Assembly (NCBI GenBank): GCA_934090935.1
Contig: CAKOKD010000006.1
Span: 1 to 62,352, forward strand
Origin: an uncultured Bacilli bacterium
GTDB taxonomy: Bacteria > Bacillota_I > Bacilli_A > RF39 > UBA660
Length of the DNA: 62,352 bases
Reading direction: 5' to 3'
Shown piece by piece: positions 35,109 through 42,487 of the stretch. A model generated the notes under the pieces. That model did no database searches, was not told the origin of the DNA, and was given only the letters and a program-made list of their open reading frames with translations. Position numbers and translations under genes: made by a program. The stretch's first letter is position 1, and the number at the start of each line of letters is the position of its first letter.

Positions 35109-35128
35109 TACACGAAAGTGTTTTTTTT
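35109..35128 (+). terminator. Hairpin with T-run between sigH-like gene and secE
   Basis: ACAC-GAAA-GTGT followed by eight T. It ends the sigma-gene transcript. Because it lies just after the predicted secE start site, it could also attenuate that transcript. Confidence 0.6.
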
Positions 35129-35153
35129 ATACAATAAAAATAGAGGTGTGGTT

Positions 35154-35528
35154 ATGGCAAAGAAAAACATATCTAAAGCTGATTTAAAACATGCAAAGAA
35201 AATCGAAAAAGAAGCAATTTTAAATGAAAAAAGAAAAATTGAAGAAAAAATCGATGGAAAAATTGCTGAATTAAAGAAGACTAAAGATAAAGGCGAAAAA
35301 CGCGAATTAAAAAAAGAAATAAAAGACTTGAAAGAAACTAGAGCAAACATTGGAAAGAAAGATACATATTTCAGTGAGATAAAAGCTGAAATGAAGATGG
35401 TAAGATGGCCAAACAAAACTGAGCTTGTAAAATATTCACTTGCTTGTTTAATATTTGTAGCATTTTTTGCACTATTCTTCTTCGGATTAGATGCATTATT
35501 TGCTTTAGTAAAGGATTTGATTAAATAA
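35154..35528 (+). CDS. secE: Preprotein translocase subunit SecE with long N-terminal extension
   Basis: The C-terminal 50 residues are a standard SecE: amphipathic FSEIKAEMKMVRWPNKTELV, then one membrane helix (about 92-118). In front are about 70 residues of Lys/Glu-rich predicted coiled coil (KKIEKEAILNEKRKIEEKI and on), making the protein 124 residues against about 60 in typical Firmicutes. Start ATG 35154 after GAGGTG; the frame upstream runs through the hairpin and is not coding. It overlaps nusG by one base, the usual secE-nusG pair. rpmG, which often precedes secE, is absent. Confidence 0.9.
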   Translation: MAKKNISKADLKHAKKIEKEAILNEKRKIEEKIDGKIAELKKTKDKGEKRELKKEIKDLKETRANIGKKDTYFSEIKAEMKMVRWPNKTELVKYSLACLIFVAFFALFFFGLDALFALVKDLIK

Positions 35529-36067
35529 TGGAAAAATTGTGGTATGTAGTTAACACTTATAGTGGTCATGAAGCAAAAGTAAAAGAAAAACTTGAAATGC
35601 GTGCTGAATCAATGGGATTCTCAGATTATATCTTCAGAGTTATTGTTCCTGAAGAAACAGTTGTTGAAACAATGAAAGATGGTTCTAAAAAAGAGAAAAA
35701 GCATAAAATGTTCCCAGGTTATATTTTAGTTGAAATGATTATGACTGATGAAGCATGGTACATCGTTCGTAATACTCCAGGAGTTACTGGGTTTATCGGA
35801 TCAAGCGGTAAGGGCGCTAAACCAACTCCACTTTTACCTCAAGAAATTGATCGTATCTTAATTAATATGGGTATGAGTAGAGTAGATGTCGATGCTGAAC
35901 TTGAAGTTGGAACTAAAGTATCTATCGTTGATGGACCATTTACAGGTATGGAAGGACGTATTGATTCAATCGATACAGAAAATTCTAGATTAACAGTATT
36001 AATCGATCTATTTGGTCAAGAAACACCTGTTGAAGTAGAACTTTTCCAAGTAAACGTTTCTAAATAA
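35528..36067 (+). CDS. nusG: Transcription antitermination factor NusG
   Basis: A 179-residue NusG: the NGN domain (WYVVNTYSGHEAKVKEKLE, then KKHKMFPGYILVEM and VRNTPGVTGFIGS) that contacts the polymerase clamp, and a C-terminal KOW domain (VGTKVSIVDGPFTGMEGRI). It couples RNA polymerase to ribosomes or Rho. Standard length. It starts on the last base of the secE stop. Confidence 0.97.
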   Translation: MEKLWYVVNTYSGHEAKVKEKLEMRAESMGFSDYIFRVIVPEETVVETMKDGSKKEKKHKMFPGYILVEMIMTDEAWYIVRNTPGVTGFIGSSGKGAKPTPLLPQEIDRILINMGMSRVDVDAELEVGTKVSIVDGPFTGMEGRIDSIDTENSRLTVLIDLFGQETPVEVELFQVNVSK

Positions 36068-36093
36068 ACAAGTATTTGCATAAATTTTAAAGA

Positions 36094-36118
36094 AAACAAC
36101 TTTTATAGTTGTTTTTTT
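36094..36118 (+). terminator. nusG terminator
   Basis: AAACAAC-TTTTATA-GTTGTTT hairpin with T-run. Confidence 0.82.
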
Positions 36119-36123
36119 GTATT

Positions 36124-36152
36124 TTGTGTGTTAATATTTTAAGTGCTAAATA
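36124..36152 (+). promoter_or_regulatory. rplK-rplA promoter
   Basis: TTGTGT (36124-36129), a 17-base spacer, TAAATA (36147-36152) with TGC before the -10. Confidence 0.6.
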
Positions 36153-36159
36153 TTTTTTA

Positions 36160-36227
36160 GTAAGTGGGAGGGAAAATGCGGATTAGCCCAACACCACAAG
36201 CGAAAAATGCGAAAGGATGTGTTTTAC
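36160..36227 (+). promoter_or_regulatory. rplK leader, possible L1/L11 autoregulatory site
   Basis: GTGGGAGGG near 36163 can pair with CCCAACACCAC near 36187, with GCGGATTAG in the loop. L1 represses the rplK-rplA operon through a leader of this kind in other bacteria. The pairing is by eye. Confidence 0.4.
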
Positions 36228-36809
36228 GTGGCAAAAGAAATCGTTAGAAGAATTAAATTACAAATTCCAGCAGGAAAAGCTACTCCTGCACCACCAGTTG
36301 GTACAGCTTTAGGACCTGCAGGTATTAATTTACAAGAGTTCTGTACAAAATATAATGATGCTACTCGTGATAAAACGGGAGATATAATTCCAGTTGAAAT
36401 CATGGTTTATGAAGATAGAACATTTGATTTTGTATTAAAAACTCCACCAGCTGCAAGCTTAATCAAAAAATTTGCTAAGATTAATTCTGGTAGTAAAAAA
36501 GGTGCTCATGAAATTGTTGCAACATTATCTAAAAATGATGTTAAGGCAATCGCTGAAATTAAATTACCTGACTTAAATGCTTATTCAGTAGAAGAAGCTA
36601 TGAAGATTATTGAAGGTACAGCAAGAAACATGGGTGTTGCAGTTGAAGGTGTAAACGATGCTGAACTTGCTGAAGAAGCAAAAGAAGCAGCTATAGCTGA
36701 AAAAGAAGCAGAAAAAAGAGAAGCTGAATTAGAAGCTATGGAAGAATCAATGCAATCAACTAATGTTGATGTAGAAGTCATAACTGAAAAACAAGAAACT
36801 GAAGAATAA
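36228..36809 (+). CDS. rplK: 50S ribosomal protein L11 with C-terminal extension
   Basis: L11 forms the GTPase-associated centre with 23S rRNA. Residues 1-141 are standard: IKLQIPAGKATPAPPVGTAL, GINLQEFCTKYN and the C-terminal TARNMGVAVEG. About 50 extra residues follow, very rich in Glu and Ala (EAKEAAIAEKEAEKREAELE), giving 193 in all against about 141 normally. The start is GTG 36228, which gives the expected short N-terminus before KLQ; the ATG at 36207 would add seven residues and lacks a ribosome site. rplA follows after 39 bases. Confidence 0.93.
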   Translation: MAKEIVRRIKLQIPAGKATPAPPVGTALGPAGINLQEFCTKYNDATRDKTGDIIPVEIMVYEDRTFDFVLKTPPAASLIKKFAKINSGSKKGAHEIVATLSKNDVKAIAEIKLPDLNAYSVEEAMKIIEGTARNMGVAVEGVNDAELAEEAKEAAIAEKEAEKREAELEAMEESMQSTNVDVEVITEKQETEE

Positions 36810-36848
36810 TAAATTATCCGCTAATAAACCACGATTGGAGGGAAAAAG

Positions 36849-37547
36849 ATGAGAAAACTAGGTAAGAAATATGTGGAAGCTTCTAAAAAAATTGAAAAGA
36901 ATAAAGCTTATCAATTAGAAGAAGCAGTTAAGTTAGCTAAAGAAACTAGCATCACTAAATTTGATAGCTCAGTTGAATTAGCAGTAAAACTTAATATTGA
37001 TACTAAAAAAGCTGACCAACAAATGAGAGGTTCATTAGTATTACCTAACGGAAATGGTAAAACTAAAAAAATCTTAGTTTTAGCTAAAGGTGCTGCTGCT
37101 GAAGCTGCTAAAAAGGCTGGAGCTGATTTTGTAGGAGAAGCTGACATGATTGAAAAAATCGAAAAAGAACAATGGTTTGATTTCGATGTAATCATTGCAA
37201 CTCCTGATATGATGCCTCAATTAGGTAAAATTGGTAAGGTTTTAGGACCTAAAGGTTTAATGCCAAACCCTAAAACTGGTACAGTTACTCCAACTCCTGA
37301 AAAGGCTGTTGAAGATGTTAAAAAAGGTATGGTTGAATATAGAGCTGATCAATATGGAAATATCCATGTAATGGTTGGTAAAGTTTCTTTCGATGAAAAG
37401 AAATTAGTAGAAAACGTACAATTTGTATTAAATACTTTAGTTAAAGCAAAACCTGCTACAGTTAAAGGAAAATACATAACAAATATTTCTTTATCTACAA
37501 CTATGGGTCCTGGTATCCATGTAGATCAAGATTCTATTGACATGTAA
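36849..37547 (+). CDS. rplA: 50S ribosomal protein L1
   Basis: A 232-residue L1, the mobile stalk protein that helps release tRNA from the E site and represses its own operon. Seen in KLGKKYVEASKKI, VLPNGNGKTKKILV, PDMMPQLGKIGKVLGPKG, LMPNPKTGTVT and the last block STTMGPGIHVD. Length normal. Start ATG 36849 after TGGAGGGAAAA. Confidence 0.97.
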   Translation: MRKLGKKYVEASKKIEKNKAYQLEEAVKLAKETSITKFDSSVELAVKLNIDTKKADQQMRGSLVLPNGNGKTKKILVLAKGAAAEAAKKAGADFVGEADMIEKIEKEQWFDFDVIIATPDMMPQLGKIGKVLGPKGLMPNPKTGTVTPTPEKAVEDVKKGMVEYRADQYGNIHVMVGKVSFDEKKLVENVQFVLNTLVKAKPATVKGKYITNISLSTTMGPGIHVDQDSIDM

Positions 37548-37582
37548 TTATTAACGTGTTAATATAAATAACGAATAAAAAA

Positions 37583-37690
37583 ACTTATTACCGAAGACAG
37601 TAGGTGGAGGTATCCTTAATTTCCTACCGAGGGAAAGTTACATATACTTTTGTATTTAAACTTTCCAAATCGGAAAGTTTTTTTATAAAT
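37583..37690 (+). promoter_or_regulatory. L10 leader with attenuator
   Basis: This is the ribosomal L10(L12) leader of rplJ-rplL. The conserved CCGAAGACAGTAGGTGGAGG block (from 37591) and CTTAATTTCCTACCGAGG (to about 37632) form the L10-binding element, with GTAGG pairing CCTAC. Downstream AACTTTCC (37659-37666) can pair either with the earlier GGAAAGTT (37632-37639), an antiterminator, or with the later GGAAAGTT (37672-37679), a terminator followed by T-run. Excess L10 complex would favour termination. Confidence 0.88.
37658..37684 (+). terminator. Attenuator terminator of rplJ leader
   Basis: AAACTTTCC-AAATC-GGAAAGTTT hairpin with T-run inside the L10 leader; ribosome site and rplJ lie downstream. 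Confidence 0.88.
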
Positions 37691-37708
37691 ATAATAAGGA
37701 GGACATAT

Positions 37709-38206
37709 ATGGCAAGCGAGAAAATTCTTAATCGTAAAAAAGAAACTGTTAAAGAAATAACTGATAAGATTAAAAACTCTCAAAGTGTAATTCTATTCAA
37801 TTATAAAGAATCAACAGTTGCTGATTTACAAGGCTTAAGAAGAGAACTTAAAAAAGTTGATAGTGAAGTAAAAATTTATAAGAATACTCTTGTAAATATT
37901 GCATTAAATGGTATGGGTGTTAACTTAAGTGAATTCTTAGAAGGACAAAACGCTATAGTATTTGGAAAAGATTTATTAGAACCTATTAAGGCAATCGATG
38001 CTTTTGCAAAAGCTCATGACAATGTTAAAATCATAACTGGTATGGTTAATGGCGAAGTTGTTTCTCTAGATGTAATTAACGATTACGCTTCAATTCCATC
38101 AATGGAAGGATTACTTACTATGTTTGCAGGTGGCTTGATAGAGCACGTAAAAAATCTATCTATTGCGCTTAATTTATATGCCGAAAAATTAGGTGACGAA
38201 AAGTAA
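37709..38206 (+). CDS. rplJ: 50S ribosomal protein L10
   Basis: A 165-residue L10, the base of the L7/L12 stalk. Blocks: LNRKKETVKEITDKI, VILFNYKESTVADLQGLRRE, VKIYKNTLVNIAL, and the C-terminal helix that binds L12 dimers. Start ATG 37709 after AGGAGGACAT; the frame is open upstream through the leader but that part is the L10 regulatory RNA, not protein. Followed 20 bases later by rplL. Confidence 0.96.
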   Translation: MASEKILNRKKETVKEITDKIKNSQSVILFNYKESTVADLQGLRRELKKVDSEVKIYKNTLVNIALNGMGVNLSEFLEGQNAIVFGKDLLEPIKAIDAFAKAHDNVKIITGMVNGEVVSLDVINDYASIPSMEGLLTMFAGGLIEHVKNLSIALNLYAEKLGDEK

Positions 38207-38226
38207 TTAGGAAAGGAATGATTTAA

Positions 38227-38595
38227 ATGGCAAAATTATCAACAAGTGAAATTATTGATGCAATTAAAGAAATGACTATTTTAGAAGTTAAAGATTTAGT
38301 AGACGCTATGAAAGAAGAATTTGGAGTAGATCCAAGTGCTGTAGCTGTTGCTGCTGCTCCAGTTGCTGGTGCTGACGCTGATGCTGATGCTAAAAAAACT
38401 GTAGTATTAAAAGATGCTGGTGCTTCTAAAATTGCAGTAATTAAAATCGTAAGAGAAATTACTGGATTAGGATTAGTTGAAGCTAAAGGTGTAGCTGATA
38501 ATGGTGGTAACATCAAAGAAAACGTTTCTGCTGACGAAGCTAATGAAATTAAAGCTAAATTAGAAGAAGCTGGAGCTACTGTAGAATTAGTTTAA
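38227..38595 (+). CDS. rplL: 50S ribosomal protein L7/L12
   Basis: A 122-residue stalk protein: N-terminal dimer helices (LSTSEIIDAIKEMTILEVKD), a flexible Ala/Asp hinge (VAAAPVAGADADADA) and the factor-binding C-terminal domain (IAVIKIVREITGLGLVEAK). In Bacillus and most bacteria rpoB-rpoC follow; here a strong terminator and an unrelated gene island follow. Confidence 0.97.
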   Translation: MAKLSTSEIIDAIKEMTILEVKDLVDAMKEEFGVDPSAVAVAAAPVAGADADADAKKTVVLKDAGASKIAVIKIVREITGLGLVEAKGVADNGGNIKENVSADEANEIKAKLEEAGATVELV

Positions 38596-38609
38596 TTAAC
38601 TGATCATTA

Positions 38610-38634
38610 AACTCTACTTTTGTAGAGTTTTTTT
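38610..38634 (+). terminator. rplL terminator
   Basis: AACTCTACTTTTGTAGAGTT hairpin plus T-run. The same 20-base hairpin ends the tuf transcript at 46836. Confidence 0.92.
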
Positions 38635-38659
38635 GTGCTATAATGTTTATGGTGATGTT

Positions 38660-38989
38660 ATGAACGAAACAATTGGAAGAAATATAAAGATTCTTCGCGA
38701 GGCAAATAACATGAGTCAACAAGAGCTTGCTGAAAAATTGTTTATAACTAGACAAAGTGTATCAAAATGGGAAAGCGGTATGGGTGTCCCCGATATTGAA
38801 AAATTACAGATGATATCTAAATTATTCAAAATAAAAATTGATGATTTAATGAATGACAATTTTAATTATCACAAAAAACATTACAAAATAATTCCATTTT
38901 TTCTTATAGTAAGTTTAATAACGTTTATAGTTCTATTTTTATTAACTTTTTCATATTTAGGAATTGTTTATTATCTGGATGTCAACTAA
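38660..38989 (+). CDS. XRE regulator with membrane tail
   Basis: The 109-residue protein has an XRE HTH (about 5-60: NIKILREANNMSQQELAEKL, TRQSVSKWESGMGVPDIEKL) and a hydrophobic C-terminus (about 78-105, one or two membrane helices). Start at ATG 38660 after GGTGAT; the frame to the left lies in the rplL terminator. It opens a gene island that sits where rpoB-rpoC are expected. A regulator of this kind beside an ABC system often controls it in answer to envelope stress or peptides. It has its own terminator, so it is a separate transcript from the ABC genes. Confidence 0.85.
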   Translation: MNETIGRNIKILREANNMSQQELAEKLFITRQSVSKWESGMGVPDIEKLQMISKLFKIKIDDLMNDNFNYHKKHYKIIPFFLIVSLITFIVLFLLTFSYLGIVYYLDVN

Positions 38990-38997
38990 TGGTTGCT

Positions 38998-39030
38998 AAG
39001 AAAGCACTTAATAAGTTCTTTCTTTTTTTT
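38998..39030 (+). terminator. Terminator after XRE gene
   Basis: AAGAAAG pairs with CTTTCTT, with an inner ACTT/AAGT pairing, followed by T-run. Confidence 0.8.
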
Positions 39031-39065
39031 GGGTAATAATTTATATTTTCATCAAGAGGTGAGAT

Positions 39066-39710
39066 ATGAAAATAATCGAAATAGAAAATGTATCTAAAAC
39101 TTATGGTAAACATATTGTTATAAAAAACTTATCATATATTTTTGAAAATGGTAAGCTTTATGCAATAACCGGACATTCTGGTTGTGGAAAGACAACATTA
39201 AACAATATTATTGGTCTATTAGATAACAAATATGAAGGTAGTTTAAAAATAAATGGAAAAGATACTAAAAAATTAAATGAAACTGAAAAATCATTTATTA
39301 GAAATAAAGATATTGGTTTTATATTTCAAGAATATCTATTACATGAATATTTAACTGTAATCGAAAATGTATATTTACCACTAATTAATAGTAAAATTCC
39401 AAAAACAGAAAAAGAAAAAAAGGCTTATAAATTATTAGAAAAGTTTCAAATTTATTCAAAAGTAAATGATTTTCCTAAAAAATTAAGTGGTGGAGAAAAG
39501 CAAAGGGTTGCAATTGCTCGTGCTTTAATAAATGATGCAAAAATAATATTGGCTGATGAGCCAACTGGAAATTTAGATAGAAAAAATGAAAAAGTTGTCT
39601 TTGATGAATTAAAAAAACTATCTAAATGTGGAAAATGCATTATAGTAATAAGTCATAGTTCTGAGATTCTAAAATATGCTGATGAAGTGTTAAATCTAGA
39701 GGAGTATTGA
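39066..39710 (+). CDS. ABC transporter ATPase (MacB/LolD type)
   Basis: A 214-residue ABC ATPase with all catalytic motifs: Walker A GHSGCGKTT (about 36-44), Q-loop GFIFQEYLLHEYLTV, signature LSGGEKQRVAIARAL, Walker B IILADEPTGNLD and the switch His in VISHS. The sequence type is that of MacB/LolD, including the group found with lactococcin-972-like bacteriocins. It is followed one base later by an FtsX-like permease and then a second one. The most likely job is peptide export, immunity or membrane-stress relief through mechanotransmission; the cargo is unproven. Confidence 0.93.
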   Translation: MKIIEIENVSKTYGKHIVIKNLSYIFENGKLYAITGHSGCGKTTLNNIIGLLDNKYEGSLKINGKDTKKLNETEKSFIRNKDIGFIFQEYLLHEYLTVIENVYLPLINSKIPKTEKEKKAYKLLEKFQIYSKVNDFPKKLSGGEKQRVAIARALINDAKIILADEPTGNLDRKNEKVVFDELKKLSKCGKCIIVISHSSEILKYADEVLNLEEY

Positions 39711-39711
39711 T

Positions 39712-40887
39712 ATGTATAATTATGTTTTAAAAACTACTTTTAGAAATAGAAAGAATATTTATTATATTTTAATATTTGCTATATTAGTTTTGTTATTTAC
39801 TATAACTTTAAATTTTTATGTATCTTACAAAAAAATGTTGGACGACAGTTTTAAAAATGATATATTATACAGAAACATTTTGCTAGCTCCAATTGATAAG
39901 TACGGAAATGTAATTGAAAATATAAATGAAATTGCCAAGACAGATCATGTAGTTTCTTTCCATGATATGAAATATGATTCACTTGATTTTTTTGTAGATG
40001 AATATAAAAAAGATAATCATGAAGGCATTATTGAATTTGCATATGCAGACAGTGTAAAAAGTGTTGTTGGAAGAAATATTGAAAATGACGGAGAACTGAT
40101 ATGTTCAAGAAATTTTTATCCTAGTTTTACTTTTTCTACAACTAAAAAATTTTATGAAGATAAAGAAATACTTGATAAAGAAATTATTATAAATGAAAAA
40201 GTATTTAGAAGAGATTCTGGCGAATATAAAGAGACTAAATTAAAATATGTAAAGAAATTCAAAGTGGTAGGATTATTTGATCCTGTTAAAACAGGTTCGA
40301 CACTGAATACATGTTATGCATCAGAAAATGACATGAAAGATATTTATGATAATCTATATAGTGATTTAAATCCTAATACTCTAACATCATACGTTTTAAC
40401 AATTGATGATTATAAGAACATAAATTTGGTAATGACCCATTTAAAAAGTAAAGGATATATTGCAAATACTCAAGTTGTAAATGATTTTAGTCTTTTTAAT
40501 AAAATAAAAATGATTTCATGCTTACTAGTGATTTTTATAATAGTAATATATTATATTCTTACAAAATTATATATAAAGAAAAATATAATTGAAAATTATC
40601 AAAAAATAAAGTTACTAAATTGTTTAGGAATAGACAGAAAAAATATCATAAAAATGGAAACACAACAAATAATTATTTTATCAATAGTCGGGTATCTAGT
40701 AGGTTGTATTATTTACTTATCAACAATATTCTTTATAAAAAAATATTTTTGCAACTATTTATTATTTAATAGCTACGTTATTAATTTTAGAGTATATCTT
40801 CTACTATTATCTATTTTATTTATACTTATAATTAACTTAGTAACTATTAAACAACTTAAAAATAAAAAAAATTGGAGTATTAAATGA
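39712..40887 (+). CDS. FtsX-like permease, full length
   Basis: The 391-residue protein has one N-terminal membrane helix (about 16-37), an outer domain of about 220 residues (with KEIIINEKVFRRDSGEYKE, a MacB-like segment), then three helices at about 265-283, 315-338 and 356-376. That is the classical FtsX/MacB half-transporter. It is coupled to the ATPase before it (one-base gap) and to a second membrane protein after it (4-base overlap). Compare the orphan relative at 9453. Confidence 0.82.
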   Translation: MYNYVLKTTFRNRKNIYYILIFAILVLLFTITLNFYVSYKKMLDDSFKNDILYRNILLAPIDKYGNVIENINEIAKTDHVVSFHDMKYDSLDFFVDEYKKDNHEGIIEFAYADSVKSVVGRNIENDGELICSRNFYPSFTFSTTKKFYEDKEILDKEIIINEKVFRRDSGEYKETKLKYVKKFKVVGLFDPVKTGSTLNTCYASENDMKDIYDNLYSDLNPNTLTSYVLTIDDYKNINLVMTHLKSKGYIANTQVVNDFSLFNKIKMISCLLVIFIIVIYYILTKLYIKKNIIENYQKIKLLNCLGIDRKNIIKMETQQIIILSIVGYLVGCIIYLSTIFFIKKYFCNYLLFNSYVINFRVYLLLLSILFILIINLVTIKQLKNKKNWSIK

Positions 40888-41684
40888 TAATAAAAAGTTT
40901 TTTTAGAAAAAAGACTACAAAAATATATTTAGCTTTAATAAACATAATGTCTATATTTATTATGATATTTGTATTTTGTATTTACTATTTAAATTCAATA
41001 TTAATACAACATGAAAGTGAAAAATTAGTTTTTTTTGAAAACTATAATTCAAAGTATGATGTTAATGAAGCTTGTGCTTTAGTTAATGTTCAAAATGAAG
41101 GGGTAAAGGAACTATTAGAAGAATATGAACTTAACAATAAAACAATAATTAAATTTTCTAACAAGATAGATGATAAAGAAGCATCAATAATATTTACTAA
41201 AAATACAGAAATCCAAAACAAGATAAAAAGTATTGAAATATATGATGGATCAAATTCAGCTCAATTAAACATTCATACGGTCAAAAAAGAAGGCAATTAT
41301 AACTATATTTTGGTTTCTAAAAATACATTTGATAAATTTTGGAATAAAAAAAGTTATTGCATTAGTGAAAATAAATATAAAAAAGATGGAACAAATGAAG
41401 TGATTATGGAAAATATAACCTATAGTGAAGAAAAAATGACATCTGACATTCAAAAGAAAATAGACGTATTGACATTCTTTCTATATCTAACAATTTTTAT
41501 TACTTCAATTATTTTAATTATAATTGTAAAAAATATAAAAGTTGATTTAAAAGAAGATAATTTATTATTACATATTTTGGGAATTAATCCGTTGACAATA
41601 AAATTATATAATTTAATAAATTTACTATCTTTATTTGTATTACCACTTGCATTAATAATTTTGTTATTAATTATCATACATTGA
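40884..41684 (+). CDS. Second FtsX-like membrane protein, short
   Basis: The 266-residue protein has an N-terminal helix (about 12-34), an outer domain of about 150 residues and two C-terminal helices (about 194-214 and 242-264), then stops. A full FtsX unit would have one more helix, so this looks like a truncated or reduced partner. ATG 40884 overlaps the preceding stop (ATGA). The ATPase, long permease and this protein may form one heteromeric transporter. Confidence 0.72.
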   Translation: MIIKSFFRKKTTKIYLALINIMSIFIMIFVFCIYYLNSILIQHESEKLVFFENYNSKYDVNEACALVNVQNEGVKELLEEYELNNKTIIKFSNKIDDKEASIIFTKNTEIQNKIKSIEIYDGSNSAQLNIHTVKKEGNYNYILVSKNTFDKFWNKKSYCISENKYKKDGTNEVIMENITYSEEKMTSDIQKKIDVLTFFLYLTIFITSIILIIIVKNIKVDLKEDNLLLHILGINPLTIKLYNLINLLSLFVLPLALIILLLIIIH

Positions 41685-41703
41685 AGGAAGGTGAGGTAGT
41701 AAA

Positions 41704-42000
41704 ATAAAAAAAGGAAGTTTGTTAATGTTGGCAATTATATCTTGTTTATTTATTAGTACAAATGTAAATGCGAAATCTTTACGTGGTGTAACTATGAGAA
41801 GCAGAACTGATACTCAACATATTGTAAAATATAATACTGAGGCACTTTTTCACACTTCAGTTTTAGCAACATCTATGAATTCTAGTAAAATATCAATTGA
41901 AAATACTGTTCAAAGAAAAAACAGTAAAGGAAATTGGGTTAATGTTACAGATGGAACAACACTAGTTGGGAACTTATACATTAATAATGGCCATGCTTAG
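41704..42000 (+). CDS. Small secreted peptide with apparent ATA start
   Basis: From codon ATA at 41704 the reading frame gives a perfect signal peptide (KKGSLLMLAIISCLFISTNVNA, shown in parts: KKG, SLLMLAIISCLFIST, NVNA) with cleavage before KSLRG. GAGGT (41693-41697) is six bases upstream of that ATA, whereas TTG 41719 and ATG 41725 have no ribosome site. So the gene either uses ATA or has lost its ATG by one base. The 98-residue product has a mature part of about 75 residues, Ser/Asn/Thr-rich, no Cys. Size and ABC partners resemble lactococcin-972 loci, but the sequence does not prove membership. Confidence 0.6.
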   Translation: MKKGSLLMLAIISCLFISTNVNAKSLRGVTMRSRTDTQHIVKYNTEALFHTSVLATSMNSSKISIENTVQRKNSKGNWVNVTDGTTLVGNLYINNGHA

Positions 42001-42007
42001 AAAAGAG

Positions 42008-42046
42008 GAATGAAGTAATGTTTTATAAAATACTTCATTCTTTTTT
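42008..42046 (+). terminator. Terminator of the ABC/peptide operon
   Basis: Perfect 10-bp stem GAATGAAGTA with TACTTCATTC, 13-base loop, then six T. Confidence 0.9.
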
Positions 42047-42071
42047 ATGATATAATTAATTTGGTGATATT

Positions 42072-42410
42072 ATGAAAAAAATGATGTTTCTTTGGGTAAC
42101 TATCACAATTATGTTGGTTTTATCGTTGCTTTTTATTGGAAAGAATATTGAAAAACATAATAAAGAATATCGAACTTTGGAAAATGATTTAGTTGAAGCA
42201 GCTGATATTTATATAAAAACTAAAGATATTGATGTTAGAACAAATGAATCGAAAAAGATTTCTATCGATGAACTAATCGAAGAAAACATGATTAAAAGTG
42301 AACAAAAAGATAAGCTAAAATGTGATGGCTATGTCATTGTTAAAAAGAAAATTAATAAGCTAGATTTTAGCCCATATATTAAATGTGATGAATATGAAAC
42401 AATGGAGTAA
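42072..42410 (+). CDS. Small membrane-anchored outer protein
   Basis: The 112-residue protein has an N-terminal membrane helix (about 4-22, MFLWVTITIMLVLSLLFIG) and an outer part with LENDLVEAADIYIKTKD and the ending KCDGYVIVKK...FSPYIKCDEYE, with two Cys that could pair. The plan of a hydrophobic N-terminus plus helix recalls pilin-like pseudopilins, but there is no prepilin cleavage motif. I do not know the family. Start ATG 42072 after GGTGAT. The terminator overlaps its stop codon. Confidence 0.6.
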   Translation: MKKMMFLWVTITIMLVLSLLFIGKNIEKHNKEYRTLENDLVEAADIYIKTKDIDVRTNESKKISIDELIEENMIKSEQKDKLKCDGYVIVKKKINKLDFSPYIKCDEYETME

Positions 42411-42428
42411 TATATTTACTCTTTTTTT
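42404..42428 (+). terminator. Terminator of the 42072 gene
   Basis: GGAGTAA-TATAT-TTACTC hairpin over the stop codon, then seven T. Confidence 0.82.
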
Positions 42429-42452
42429 CATAAAATTAAGTGTAAAAAAATG

Positions 42453-42481
42453 TTGACTATTTTTTCATTTTTTGATATATT
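42453..42481 (+). promoter_or_regulatory. str operon promoter
   Basis: TTGACT (42453-42458), 17-base spacer, TATATT (42476-42481). Confidence 0.78.
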
Positions 42482-42487
42482 ATAAAC

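Noticed and set aside
37604..37708. N-terminal extension of rplJ through the leader
   Set aside because: This stretch is the L10 regulatory leader with its terminator; the ribosome site AGGAGG lies just before ATG 37709.
41719..41727. TTG or ATG start for the small secreted peptide
   Set aside because: No ribosome site at the right distance and the signal peptide would lose its basic end; ATA 41704 fits better.
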